Source: an uncultured Prevotellaceae bacterium (GTDB lineage Bacteria; Bacteroidota; Bacteroidia; Bacteroidales; Bacteroidaceae). From it: DNA of 64,000 bases. This document shows positions 38,001 through 45,719 of this stretch, piece by piece. The stretch is from contig CACYYG010000016.1 of assembly GCA_902778535.1 (NCBI GenBank), positions 178,049 to 242,048 on the forward strand. The letters are read 5' to 3'. Position 1 is the stretch's first letter. Each line of letters opens with the position of its first letter. The notes beneath the pieces are model-generated. The model was not told where the DNA came from, did no database searches, and saw nothing but the letters and a program-made list of their open reading frames with translations. The translations under genes and the position numbers were made by a program.

Positions 38001-40853
38001 AAGAAACAGTTTGAGCAAGTTAACGCGCGAAACGAGGGTTTCACCCGTCTGCACATACCCATCAGAAACGTAAAAGTGGAATCGGAAGGTGCCGTAGGAA
38101 TCAAGATGCTGGAAACGAAGGTTGTTGATAATGAAACCGTTCAAGGCAATGTCGTCTTGCTTACTTCCACCGATGATACCGAGATGGAGCGGTTCTTGGT
38201 GGCCAACTATAACAGTCTCAACGGTGCTCCAGTGGGAACCATTACCTATCTGAATGGAACCGAAGGTAATTCAGAAGACAAACCATCCGAGGCGTTGGTA
38301 TTCTATTTCAATAGCAACTTCAAGGTCCGCGAGGGCTACAGCTACACGCTGAAATTCCCCTTCACCGAGCGCATCGAGGGCGAGGAATCCACGCGCTGCG
38401 AGGGCTTTGGCGCTTTCGTCGTCAGGATTGTTCCCGACTACGAGGTATGGACTGGCCGTGCCGGCAACACCGACTGGAGTAACGATGACAACTGGCGGCG
38501 TGCCGACTACGACGAGCTGCAGGCCGCCAACGGCACTACGCTGAAGGATACCTATCTGTGGAACGGACATGTGAAGAGTGACGGCATGATTGACGAAGCC
38601 GCTTCCAACGATGATGGCTCACCAAAAGTGAACTACATCACGGCTGCCGACCGGCAGAAGCGACGTGGCTATGCACCGCTCTACTGCACCAATATCCTGA
38701 TGATGACCGATGAGACCGCCCCATCGGCCGTGCTCTACGACGATGGCGACGAAGAGATTGGCGGCGTGAAGACGGGCTTCCCCGCCCTGCGCAGCACGTC
38801 CTCTCCGCTTATCCGCTATGACTTCCAGGGCCACCGCTGGCCTTACGAAGGGAACAATGAGAACGTCGAAGACCCCTACAACCCAGGCGACAGCATACGC
38901 AAGAAGGGCGACATCATCACCGAGCTCTACACCAGCAACGTCTGCGACAAGATTGTATTCCAGCCCGAGACGGAGCTGCTGCATGCCGAGCTGCTCAACT
39001 ACGAGAAGGCGTGGGTGGAGTTCGCATTGGACAAGAACAAATGGCATTTGGTGGGTTCGCCGCTGAAGAACACCATCTCGGGCGAGTGGTATTCCCCCAC
39101 CTGGGGCGCCCGCCAAGAGACCACCTATTATGAGCCGGTGCAGTTCGACTATCTCCCCGTGAACAGCATCAAGCACTACGATGCCCAGGGCGCGGAGGTC
39201 AATTCAGAAAACTACACCTTGGGCTACGACCGCTTTGCCCCCGCCGTTTACCAGCGCGCCTGGGACAAGGCCAAGGCCGTGCTCTATGAGCGTGGTGCCG
39301 TGTGGAGTGCCCTCGATGGCGACCAGACCGACGCTAACACTGGCGACTCGGGCATGGGTCAATGGGTAGAGCAAGACGATGGTTTCGTATGGCAGCAGGA
39401 CCTCAACGCCAACGAATACCTGAACCGACTGGCCTATAAGCCTATGGGCAACAGCAAGGTGAACGTGGCCATTAGCGGAACGTGGAGCGGAGCCTACAAC
39501 GACCACACCGTTCCCTACGATGGCGGTGGCTTCAGCGTCATGCCCATCAACCATTTCAAGGCTCACAACGATGAAGCAAAACAAGCGGTGTTCCGCATGC
39601 CCAAGGAAGACTATTACTACGATATCTGGGACTGGGGCAAGACTTATACCTTGGACCGCCGTGTCCGCGTATATATTAAAGATGAGAACAATCCTTGGCC
39701 TACAGATGCCAGTTGGATTAACAGCATCACTACGGACAACACCGTTGAGCTGAACTACCGAGGACGCCTGCGCTCCGACGACCTGCGCCTCGACGCTCCC
39801 ACACCGGAAGTGCCTACTCCGCAGCCGAAGGAATACACCGTGACGCTGAAGAACGAAGGCCAGGGCAGCCTGGGATTCTTCCTTGCCTGCAACCCCTTCA
39901 TCTGCGGACTCGACATGCAGAAGTTCTTCGCCAAAAACACCAATCTGGCTCCGTATTATCTGGTGATGAAGGATAGCGACATTGGCATCGACGAAGACCT
40001 GACGCCGACAGGGTGGAAATGGACCGACGTGATGGTCAACGGCAATAGCGGCAGCGACCGCTTCGAAGGTCTGCAGGTTGTGCCTGCCCGTCGTGGGTTC
40101 TTCGTCCGCGCTACCGACGGCGGCAATCTGAACGAGACCACCGTGACCTTCACCACAGACATGATGGTCTCCGCACGTGCCACCACCGAAACGTCAGGTT
40201 CGGGCTCCGACCCCTCGCGGCCCTACCTCTCCATCCGCGCCCAGCGCGATGGAAACGTCAGCGAGGCCCGTGTCATCGTCAGCCCCGACGCCAGCAACAC
40301 CTTCTGCCCAGAGGAAGACCTCGAGACCTTCCTTGTCAGCGACATCTCGTCGCCCATCCCCGTGGTCTACACGCTCACAGGCCAGCTGGCCACCAGCATC
40401 AACAGCCTGCATCATTTCAATGTTCTACCACTTGGCATTATCAGCAACAGCACCGACCCCGCCACTCTCACCTTCAATGGAGTGGAAAGCCTGAACAGTG
40501 ACGTGCAGCTCTACGATGCCTATCTGCAGACGTTCACACAGCTTGTCAGCGGCACTAGCGTGCGTGTACCGGGTTCTACGCAAAACCGTTATTTCCTCGT
40601 CACCAGCATTGACGAAGAGTCTCTAGCCGAGAGCGACATCCAGATTGAGCCTGTGCTTGGTGGCGTGCATATCTCTTCAGTCAGCAGCGACCCACTCACA
40701 CAAGTATTTGTCTACGATATTTCCGGACGCAGGGTTGCACATGCAGATGTTGGCCAAACCAGTTGTACTTTGAGCCTGCCTAAGGGCGCTTACACCGTGA
40801 AGGCAGAGTCGACGAGCAATCAACGGGTGAAGAAGGTCATGGTGATTCGATAA
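32043..40853 (+). CDS. Giant 2936-aa T9SS-secreted surface protein
   Basis: Signal peptide ends near SANAQ (29). Six repeat units of 125-165 residues begin near residues 30, 176, 322, 487, 616 and 742. Each opens with a pattern like GKxYxIxF (FIIQFSRGTAG, FYIRFTNRNS, YFIRFMVTTYG, WYVLKFAGVEQ, WYELYFHDVPI, YVFYFDNMLLYG), suggesting lectin-like beta-trefoil modules. Beta domains follow; EVWTGRAGNTDWSNDDNW near 2134 is a G-W-N adhesin-type motif. The end (VFVYDISGRRVAHAD ... KGAYTVKAE, RVKKVMVIR) is a type A T9SS sorting domain. Codons in the middle (about 36-38.3 kb) are more A/T-rich, suggesting a mosaic. Likely a giant adhesin displayed with the two fimbria-like lipoproteins; ligand unknown. 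Confidence 0.82.
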   Translation: MRQMAHIKLLLRTLLFVWAMVFAISANAQDGNFIIQFSRGTAGSRTVGSTGNNNSLRVQAYSYNGGDNSSRQWHWEGNYLLNSEGLYIGFNGTNFIGVTDVANACEMEGYFDSNDNYKLKRKGVNAVMSYGNDNYLTEDSDMEAVKNIIALIQRTGNVGPGGGTIVTPTVDDITSNAFYIRFTNRNSVAWNAYRVVTDNGVGNALTMTLRGNNPNTTGDAAKNRLWTWVGRKYLRNLQGNYIYLDGTTFKTTADRAQATAFRIYTNADARPKLRVVNADNSDSEYIMRAETVNTTDSRVIASTNLIAVDDELELADYEPTTGQKYFIRFMVTTYGRFIHEMGCPGMADTYNNITPPPLCVSSGTARSGICLWTPNLRSMTWTIEQSGTGYHIKSGNGLYMGKPFDVGNNRYYSVVSSGTDAGNFVIRTRADDHLMVLTDEDNTNRAFRCTGQPAYLVSPVLATLANNNNTNNSIVDFVRNDDPMPQDVPTMQDGKWYVLKFAGVEQTLIKAHVNANGYYLLEHDKGRYVCRTETGLGYTTDITQAAQFEVRAERTGWHLECRNGDTPNVKVTVANGDMFSEVYHNRNATNTGNNVRTDFSFEEADVPDDIEAARPTMDCDGWYELYFHDVPICARKAICDGVDAAGNPIYKLMYGTQYIKDNPASDNATRNKYVTTEDPDQAARFTVTLGLGGWQLTRLTDDNNFYGGYTVATKPTGNNRTITFYEYKNKPTSYFGIEKIPSDLEDGKKYVFYFDNMLLYGMYDLEMESGKDCNLVGNPANYGGMAWTAREPIAGSEGDDVFYYRFQNEFGRYIAWNATAKCYQVTSDPEKAARFTLVDGDYGYMLKRLDTNNVFLPGNNNTFTEKAIANLTDNEKHLAAIYFREITSNDAWFDDSTEDFEILHRPSFFQERANELGSGTFTREFLQPGTGMTERTLANGTTISTQDTPEYRLTRYVKKGDFVGLYLTTSKATAATYHKAYQRLYLYDSDEPLTHKYFMPFNDNDAYVYKNGLVLGNALTNSDGVNLSKATTTGERNMFIKLSALGRLPTDEDQVTFACDFCYNKEGDNYRNDLSYANGSATTAAEGGDLTEPTLSLRQIWTLIDAKVMANELVTKTGDDWLEERAIHFSNKTQGLVDEYIPLNNDLENYWIYKNYTGEESQRTDENLVQVGRGKTNADRYYVIETTDHGSGIRVDATLLQLPQATDIGTYVTETNYKRRRHISFHYPGSREVPAGSSIDIKVYAVDADGNQNRYNIAKFTIVFDAGTETLPYMDIVGDEAVYPERSPKALRERCGKPHAYLNFDYHHDFGFVSPTRSGMDTIMAALPLNYATTNYSYARRITSGKWDPRIAAGWGSSGVGRVHTTNVNGSAQYTLRSASDYTGIKYSDEFDPGYLFVDASDMPGQVATMSFEGDFCEGSLLMCSGWMASLDGAWGNHSAGSVILTVMGRKRDLQGNIISEDMVYSFCPGQLPYFARRDNGTTIYPNDNKVFSTNGDWIWQQFYFEFYGDGSDDYYLKIENNATSTEGGDYMLDDIWIFSILPTIEAGTYLPICGGELEMIRLANDYESLLTSRSIPEWQEGEPEQTSYISLAYLDWDKFFSEMKAAAEGIDNRTYTDDEFTAMLNDGHLTEDRYAESYRAIFDDAIMKTTDENNNLIPAFLNFEWSNRFNSPTYHKEYNFADFYNNRYPEGTVFYALEKGKEKLIINGKMKIDNFEYYHNYKLMVAILPSEPLTIEDANRFYQYFDVLSTCSKSTMLFMKPFIEVDGEVGKQDLYEYARCENTIQTISMQLTSYYLNTETGELEEDVDGNVFFDWWVGSKDVSGSLDNFYLQESADHSFTLQDALKSLRYNYPYATTLDDLTVPVTNSNYEDYTLTQEKVDYLKSLAFPADGSRPQIYLRSRVANLFLDRNSMKFEREGDDEYVYMCALPIEQNIDTGQQDVIFSCSEPQPLKLKVGEVAPSIDIGFPDKAYPDALGGLLSVRIAKKQFEQVNARNEGFTRLHIPIRNVKVESEGAVGIKMLETKVVDNETVQGNVVLLTSTDDTEMERFLVANYNSLNGAPVGTITYLNGTEGNSEDKPSEALVFYFNSNFKVREGYSYTLKFPFTERIEGEESTRCEGFGAFVVRIVPDYEVWTGRAGNTDWSNDDNWRRADYDELQAANGTTLKDTYLWNGHVKSDGMIDEAASNDDGSPKVNYITAADRQKRRGYAPLYCTNILMMTDETAPSAVLYDDGDEEIGGVKTGFPALRSTSSPLIRYDFQGHRWPYEGNNENVEDPYNPGDSIRKKGDIITELYTSNVCDKIVFQPETELLHAELLNYEKAWVEFALDKNKWHLVGSPLKNTISGEWYSPTWGARQETTYYEPVQFDYLPVNSIKHYDAQGAEVNSENYTLGYDRFAPAVYQRAWDKAKAVLYERGAVWSALDGDQTDANTGDSGMGQWVEQDDGFVWQQDLNANEYLNRLAYKPMGNSKVNVAISGTWSGAYNDHTVPYDGGGFSVMPINHFKAHNDEAKQAVFRMPKEDYYYDIWDWGKTYTLDRRVRVYIKDENNPWPTDASWINSITTDNTVELNYRGRLRSDDLRLDAPTPEVPTPQPKEYTVTLKNEGQGSLGFFLACNPFICGLDMQKFFAKNTNLAPYYLVMKDSDIGIDEDLTPTGWKWTDVMVNGNSGSDRFEGLQVVPARRGFFVRATDGGNLNETTVTFTTDMMVSARATTETSGSGSDPSRPYLSIRAQRDGNVSEARVIVSPDASNTFCPEEDLETFLVSDISSPIPVVYTLTGQLATSINSLHHFNVLPLGIISNSTDPATLTFNGVESLNSDVQLYDAYLQTFTQLVSGTSVRVPGSTQNRYFLVTSIDEESLAESDIQIEPVLGGVHISSVSSDPLTQVFVYDISGRRVAHADVGQTSCTLSLPKGAYTVKAESTSNQRVKKVMVIR

Positions 40854-40875
40854 GTAACTGCGAGCCAATCAGTAC

Positions 40876-40909
40876 GAGGTTGTGTTATATTTTGACGCAA
40901 CCTCTTTTT
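40876..40909 (+). terminator. Intrinsic terminator of the fimbria-like operon
   Basis: Arms GAGGTTGTGT (40876-40885) and ACGCAACCTC (40895-40904), 10 bp with one G-U pair, followed by TTTTT. 22 nt after the giant gene's stop. Confidence 0.8.
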
Positions 40910-40936
40910 CTGTTGAAGGGTGGCATGTTGAGGTGT

Positions 40937-40990
40937 CGTAACCACGTGGTTAAAGATGTTTTGAAGCTTTTAGGCATCATCGCCCTGACG
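40937..40990 (+). repeat. 22-bp-period palindromic repeat element, copy C (single unit)
   Basis: One GTAACCACGTGGTTA unit followed by the conserved tail ATGTTTTGAAGCTTTT, AGGCATCATCGCCC, the same order as in copies A and B. It lies between the giant gene's terminator and the stop of the radical SAM gene, marking the right border of the interrupting block. Confidence 0.8.
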
Positions 40991-42280
40991 TTAGTCTTTG
41001 AAGTCGAGTGTCAGTTGTTGCTCTTCAGCCGCACGCTTCTGTTGGTTTTTTGAGAGTAGGAGAGGGCGCAGACGCTCGGGGTGCAGCTCGTTGATGCCGA
41101 TAATGGGCTGTGAGAAGGCGCTGGTGAGTTCACCGCAGGTGATGAAATACTTGGCTTTCTTCATCACCACGCCCATTTTCTTCAGGTGATATGACGTGAT
41201 GCGATTGAAGCGGCGCGAGCTGACGATGAGCAGGGCACTCTTCACCCCGATGCCTGGCACGCGGAGAATGTCCTCATAGTCGGCGGCGTTGATGTCGACG
41301 GGGAAAAACTCCGGATGGCGCAGGGCCCAGCCAAGCTTGGGGTCGACATCGAGGTCAAGGTGGGCGTGCTTGTCGTCAACAATCTCGTCGACGTTGAAAT
41401 GGTAGAAGCGCATGAGCCAGTCGGCCTGATAGAGGCGGTTCTCACGTACGAGGGGTGGCTGCTTCAGCACAGGCAGGCGCGGGTCGTAGGTGTTTACGCT
41501 GACATAGCCGCTGTAGTAGACACGTCGCATGGTGGGCTGCTGGTACATGGCGTTGGACATCCTCAGAATGTCGAGGTCGCTCTCCTTCGTGGCGCCGACA
41601 ATCATCTGCGTCGACTGGCCGGCAGGCACGAAGCGCGGAGCGTAGCGGAACTTACGGCGGTCTTCCTTGTTTTCCAATACGCCCTGCTGAATCTGCTGCA
41701 TGGGCAGGAACACGCTCTTGTGATCTTTCTCGGGAGCCAATGCCTTGAGCGACTCTTCCTTGGGAATCTCGATGTTGATGCTCATGCGGTCGGCATAGCG
41801 GCCTGCCTCCTGCAACAGCTCCTGCGAGGCTCCGGGAATGGTCTTCAGATGGATGTAGCCGTTAAAGCGATGCACGGTGCGCAGGTCGCGTACGATGGCG
41901 GTCAGACGCTCCATCGTGTAGTCGGGATTGCGCACTACACCACTGCTCAGAAAGAGCCCCTCGATGTAGTTGCGACGGTAGAACTCCATCGTGATTTCCT
42001 CTAATTCAGAAACGCTGAGCGTGGCCCGCTTAATGTCGTTGGTGCGACGGTTAATGCAGTAGGCGCAGTCGTACATGCAGTAGTTGGTCAGCATCACCTT
42101 CAACAGCGAGATGCAGCGCCCGTCGTCGGCAAACGAGTGGCAGATGCCCACACCGCCCACTGTCGAGCCCACCATGCCCTGCTTACCCTTGCGCACGGTG
42201 CCGCTGGAGGAGCACGACACATCGTACTTCGCCGACTCTGCGAGTATCCGCAGTCGTTCCATCGTCTTTTCGGTCAGCAT
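40991..42280 (-). CDS. TIGR03916-type DNA modification/repair radical SAM protein
   Basis: 429 aa from the ATG at 42280 (MLTEKTMERLRILAES). Contains the radical SAM cluster motif CMYDCAYC (residues about 70-77), the family opening KYDVSCSSSGTVRKG and VGGVGICHSFADDGRCISLLK, and a helix-hairpin-helix DNA-binding segment near residue 330 (ILRVPGIGVKSALLIVSSR). The family is known to pair always with TIGR03915 and sometimes UDG domains, suggesting DNA base repair or modification. The partner is 12.8 kb away (27359). A TTG start at 42301 is rejected: it lies within the TAATTTTG promoter box (42299-42306). Confidence 0.92.
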   Translation of the reverse strand: MLTEKTMERLRILAESAKYDVSCSSSGTVRKGKQGMVGSTVGGVGICHSFADDGRCISLLKVMLTNYCMYDCAYCINRRTNDIKRATLSVSELEEITMEFYRRNYIEGLFLSSGVVRNPDYTMERLTAIVRDLRTVHRFNGYIHLKTIPGASQELLQEAGRYADRMSINIEIPKEESLKALAPEKDHKSVFLPMQQIQQGVLENKEDRRKFRYAPRFVPAGQSTQMIVGATKESDLDILRMSNAMYQQPTMRRVYYSGYVSVNTYDPRLPVLKQPPLVRENRLYQADWLMRFYHFNVDEIVDDKHAHLDLDVDPKLGWALRHPEFFPVDINAADYEDILRVPGIGVKSALLIVSSRRFNRITSYHLKKMGVVMKKAKYFITCGELTSAFSQPIIGINELHPERLRPLLLSKNQQKRAAEEQQLTLDFKD

Positions 42281-42298
42281 GGTTTCGGTTGTTTTCTG

Positions 42299-42306
42299 CA
42301 AAATTA
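42299..42306 (-). promoter_or_regulatory. -7 box (TAATTTTG) of the radical SAM gene
   Basis: Exact TAnnTTTG match on the minus strand, 19 nt before the ATG at 42280. The -33 element is not at the standard distance. Confidence 0.55.
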
Positions 42307-42427
42307 CGGCTTTTTCTGCTGAAAAACGTCACAAAAGCATATTTTTTTTCTTCTTCTACCAGATAGCTTACTTGATAAAGATTATTAATTCTTTATGCAA
42401 AAATAACGTTTTTTCAACAATAATCAT

Positions 42428-42435
42428 TATATTTG
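42428..42435 (+). promoter_or_regulatory. -7 box (TATATTTG) of the GH43 pair
   Basis: Exact TAnnTTTG match 25 nt before the ATG at 42460. It overlaps an alternative TTG start at 42433, which is therefore not used. Confidence 0.6.
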
Positions 42436-42459
42436 CAACAAATAAAACTAAAATTGGAT

Positions 42460-44490
42460 ATGAAACAACTGATGATCATTGCCTGCTGCCTCCTCACCCT
42501 TGGCAGCTATGGACGGCAGGTGCGAGAGAAGGACATGGGTGCCTATCTCTTTACTTTTTTCAGCGACCCTACCCACGGGTTGTTCATGGCCATCAGCTAC
42601 GATGGCTACACGTTTACAGCCGTGAACAACGGTGAGCCGATTATCTCGGGCGACAGCATTGCCGAACAGCACGGCATCCGCGACCCGCACATCTACCGGG
42701 CGCCTAACGGAAAATTCTACATCGCCATGACCGACCTGCACATCTTCGGCCGGCAGAAGGGCATCCGCACAACGCAGTGGGAACGGCCCGACAAGTACGG
42801 ATGGGGCAACAACCGCGGACTGGTGCTGATGGCGAGCGACGACCTCATCCACTGGACGCACCATGTGGCACGCATCGACCGGCTCTTCCCCGAGCACTTC
42901 GGCGAGATTGGCTGTGCATGGGCGCCGCAGACCATCTGGGACCCGCAGGTTGGCAAGCCGATGGTCTACTTCACCATACGCCAGCAGGCGGGAGGGCGCA
43001 CGAAGCTCTACTATAGCTATGCCGACGAAGCCTTCACCACCTTGGAGACTGAGCCGCAGCTGCTCTTTGAATATCCCGACGAGACCACGCAGGTGCTCGA
43101 TGCCGACATCTGTCCCATGCCCGACGGCCGCTATTTCATGACATACGTGTCGCAGGACAATCCCGCAGGCATCAAATACATGATCAGCGACCGTATCAAC
43201 CATTTTGACGACTTCCACGCCGAGCAGATTGACGCCGAGCACGGAGCTTGCGAGGCCCCCAACGTGTGGAAGCGCATCGGCGAGAACAAGTGGGTTATCA
43301 TGTACGACATCTACAGCATCAATCCTCACAACTTCGGCTTCGTCGAGACCTCTGACTTCAAAACCTTTACGCCCCTTGGCCACTTCAACGAGGGCAAGAT
43401 GAAACTGACGAACTTTGAGTCGCCCAAGCACGGCTCAGTCATCCACATCACCAAGGCCGAGGCCAAGCGTCTGGAGCAGTATTGGAACGGTCAGCAGCAG
43501 AAACCGAAGACCATACGCAGCGGCGAGTTGTGGCGCGACGACACGGGTCGCCACATCAACGCCCACGGCGGTGGCGTGATGAAGTACGGTGATACTTACT
43601 ACTGGTTCGGCGAGCATAAGAGCGAGCGTACAAGCGATGCACTGGTGGGCGTGATGTGCTATGCCTCGAAAGATTTGGTGAACTGGCGCAACTGCGGCGT
43701 TGCCCTCAGCGTCAGCGACGAGAGGGGACACGACATTGAGCGCGGCTGCATCCTGGAGCGTCCGAAGGTCATCTACAATCCCGTCACGAAGAAGTTCTGC
43801 ATGTGGTTCCACCTCGAATTGAAGGGTAGGGGATACAATGCAGCACGCTATGGAGTGGCTGTGGCCGACCGTCCCGAAGGTCCGTATAAGTTTCTCTACT
43901 CACAGCGCGCTGATGCCGGCACTTGGCCTGTGGAGGGCTCGCCCATGGGATTTGACGAATACCTAAAGCGTGACTACAACGAGGGGCAGATGTCGCGCGA
44001 CATGACACTCTTCATTGACGACGACGGCAAGGCCTATCATATTTTCTCATCGGAGGAGAACTATACGCTGCACATTGCCGAGCTGACGGCCGACTATCTG
44101 CACCACACCGGCCGATACACCCGCGTGGCTCCTGGCGGTCAGAACGAGGCACCGGCCATCTTCAAGCACGACGGCACTTATTGGATGATCACCTCGGGCT
44201 GCACCGGCTGGGCACCCAACGAGGCCCGCATGTTCTCAGCGCCCAGCATCTGGGGACCCTGGACGCAGCATCCCAATCCCTGCCGTGGCCCGAAGGCAGA
44301 AAAAACCTTCGACGGACAGAGCACGTTCATACTCCCTGTTGAAGGCCAGTATATTTTTATGGCTGATATCTGGCGTCCGCGCCATCCCATTGACGCACGC
44401 TACATCTGGCTTCCCATTGAGTTTGAGGATGGCAAGCCCGTCGTGCGCTGGCGCGACGAGTGGGAAATAAATACAATTTTCAACAACTAA
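42460..44490 (+). CDS. Secreted tandem GH43 protein (two catalytic propellers)
   Basis: 676 aa with a signal peptide (MKQLMIIACCLLTLGSYG). Residues about 25-345 form one propeller of the GH43-like arabinosidase type (YLFTFFSDPTHGLFMAISYD, IRDPHIYRAPNGKFYIAMTD, GCAWAPQTIWDPQVGKPM), similar to the gene at 15710. Residues about 355-676 form a second GH43 domain (RHINAHGGGVMKYGDTYYWF, ERPKVIYNPVTKKFCMW, SRDMTLFIDDDGKAYHIFSS), close to subfamilies that act on galactan side chains. A double-headed enzyme could remove two kinds of side-chain sugar. Gap of 22 nt to the next GH43, so operon. Confidence 0.85.
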   Translation: MKQLMIIACCLLTLGSYGRQVREKDMGAYLFTFFSDPTHGLFMAISYDGYTFTAVNNGEPIISGDSIAEQHGIRDPHIYRAPNGKFYIAMTDLHIFGRQKGIRTTQWERPDKYGWGNNRGLVLMASDDLIHWTHHVARIDRLFPEHFGEIGCAWAPQTIWDPQVGKPMVYFTIRQQAGGRTKLYYSYADEAFTTLETEPQLLFEYPDETTQVLDADICPMPDGRYFMTYVSQDNPAGIKYMISDRINHFDDFHAEQIDAEHGACEAPNVWKRIGENKWVIMYDIYSINPHNFGFVETSDFKTFTPLGHFNEGKMKLTNFESPKHGSVIHITKAEAKRLEQYWNGQQQKPKTIRSGELWRDDTGRHINAHGGGVMKYGDTYYWFGEHKSERTSDALVGVMCYASKDLVNWRNCGVALSVSDERGHDIERGCILERPKVIYNPVTKKFCMWFHLELKGRGYNAARYGVAVADRPEGPYKFLYSQRADAGTWPVEGSPMGFDEYLKRDYNEGQMSRDMTLFIDDDGKAYHIFSSEENYTLHIAELTADYLHHTGRYTRVAPGGQNEAPAIFKHDGTYWMITSGCTGWAPNEARMFSAPSIWGPWTQHPNPCRGPKAEKTFDGQSTFILPVEGQYIFMADIWRPRHPIDARYIWLPIEFEDGKPVVRWRDEWEINTIFNN

Positions 44491-44512
44491 TTTTTTATAT
44501 TTCTTCCCTACT

Positions 44513-45535
44513 ATGCACAGGATACTATTTATGACGGCTTTTGTGGCCGTGTGTCTGACAGCTGTCGCTCAGGGGCCGCGCCGGCAATTCCGCCGAGAAG
44601 CATTTACCACTGAAATGCCGATGGTGCACGACCCCGTGATGGCAAAGGACGGCGACACCTATTATATTTACTCCACGGGAATGGGCATACAGCAGATGAC
44701 TTCAAAGGACCGCAAGACATGGACCGTGCTGCCACAGCCGGTGATGACCGTCATCCCCGGCTGGACTACTGACTCCGTGCCGGGCTTCGGCAGCCATGTA
44801 TGGGCACCTGATGTCATCAGTTGGCACGGCCGCTGGTGGATGGCTTACAGCTGCTCCACCTTTGGTAAGAACGGCTCGGCCATTGGCCTGCTCAGCAGCC
44901 GCTCACTGGGCGCAAATCTATGGAAGGATGAGGGATGCATTGTTGCCTCGCGTGAGAATCGCGACAACTGGAATGCCATCGACCCGAATTTCATTATCGA
45001 CGAGGCCACCGACACGCCCTGGCTCGTTTGGGGCTCGTTCTGGGACGGCATTCAGCTGGTACGCCTCGACTCAACGATGCATGTTGCCCAAGGCGAAAAG
45101 CCACGAACCATTGCCCGCCGCTATGCCCCCGGCTACAAGCCTTTGGAGCCGAACCCTACCTCGCAATTTGCTGGCACTAACGCCATCGAGGCACCGTTCA
45201 TCTTCAAACATGGCGACTACTACTATCTATTCGTGTCGTGGGACTATTGCTGCCGCGGTGCCAAGAGCAACTACCGTGTGGCCGTGGGACGAAGCAAGAC
45301 CGTTGACGGTCCCTACTTAGACCGCGAGGGTAAGGATATGGCCAACGGCGGCGGCACTCTCTTCCTGGAGGGCGACAAGAAAGAATGGGAGGCTGCCGGT
45401 CACTGCGCTGCCTATACCATCGACGGCGAAGATATCTTTATCTGCCACGGCTACAGTGCCACGCAAAACGGTGCTGCCATGCTCATTCAGCGGCCCATCT
45501 CCTGGAGTGCCGATGAATGGCCGGAATTAGAATAA
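44513..45535 (+). CDS. GH43 arabinan endo-1,5-alpha-L-arabinosidase-like enzyme
   Basis: 340 aa with signal peptide (ends AVAQ, about 20). The three catalytic acids are visible: Asp in MVHDPVMAKDGDTYYIYST (about 40, general base), Asp in WNAIDPNFIID (about 160, pKa modulator), Glu in NAIEAPFIFKHGDYYYLF (about 225, general acid). HVWAPDVISWHGRWWMAYS is the usual propeller block. Probably cuts arabinan chains in the periplasm or outside. It follows the tandem GH43 gene and faces thrS across a long palindrome. Confidence 0.92.
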   Translation: MHRILFMTAFVAVCLTAVAQGPRRQFRREAFTTEMPMVHDPVMAKDGDTYYIYSTGMGIQQMTSKDRKTWTVLPQPVMTVIPGWTTDSVPGFGSHVWAPDVISWHGRWWMAYSCSTFGKNGSAIGLLSSRSLGANLWKDEGCIVASRENRDNWNAIDPNFIIDEATDTPWLVWGSFWDGIQLVRLDSTMHVAQGEKPRTIARRYAPGYKPLEPNPTSQFAGTNAIEAPFIFKHGDYYYLFVSWDYCCRGAKSNYRVAVGRSKTVDGPYLDREGKDMANGGGTLFLEGDKKEWEAAGHCAAYTIDGEDIFICHGYSATQNGAAMLIQRPISWSADEWPELE

Positions 45536-45544
45536 AAGACAAGG

Positions 45545-45676
45545 GCGTATCAAAATGTGAGATGATACGCTTCGCGTCTTTCAAAAACAAATAAAAACCA
45601 AACAAAACCACAAAAACCATGGTTTTATTTGGTTTTTATTTGTTTTGTTTGGTTTTGTTTTAGACGCGAAGCGTAT
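45545..45676. terminator. Long palindrome with competing arms between convergent genes
   Basis: ATACGCTTCGCGTCT (45565-45579) is repeated inverted, perfectly, as AGACGCGAAGCGTAT (45662-45676). The A/C-rich strand between them is largely complementary to the T/G-rich second half, giving a 110-bp near-palindrome centred on ACCATGGT. A second, shorter stem (GCGTATCA 45545-45552 with TGATACGC 45563-45570) competes for the left arm. Probably acts as a two-way terminator for the GH43 genes and thrS. Confidence 0.65.
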
Positions 45677-45719
45677 TATGACACACGCTCGTGCTGATAC
45701 ATTCCTTATTGGCGAAACG

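Noticed and set aside
42433-42462. Upstream TTG starts for the tandem GH43 gene (and likewise at 42301 and 52345)
   Set aside because: Each overlaps a TAnnTTTG promoter box, so it cannot be within the transcript; downstream ATGs begin good N-termini.
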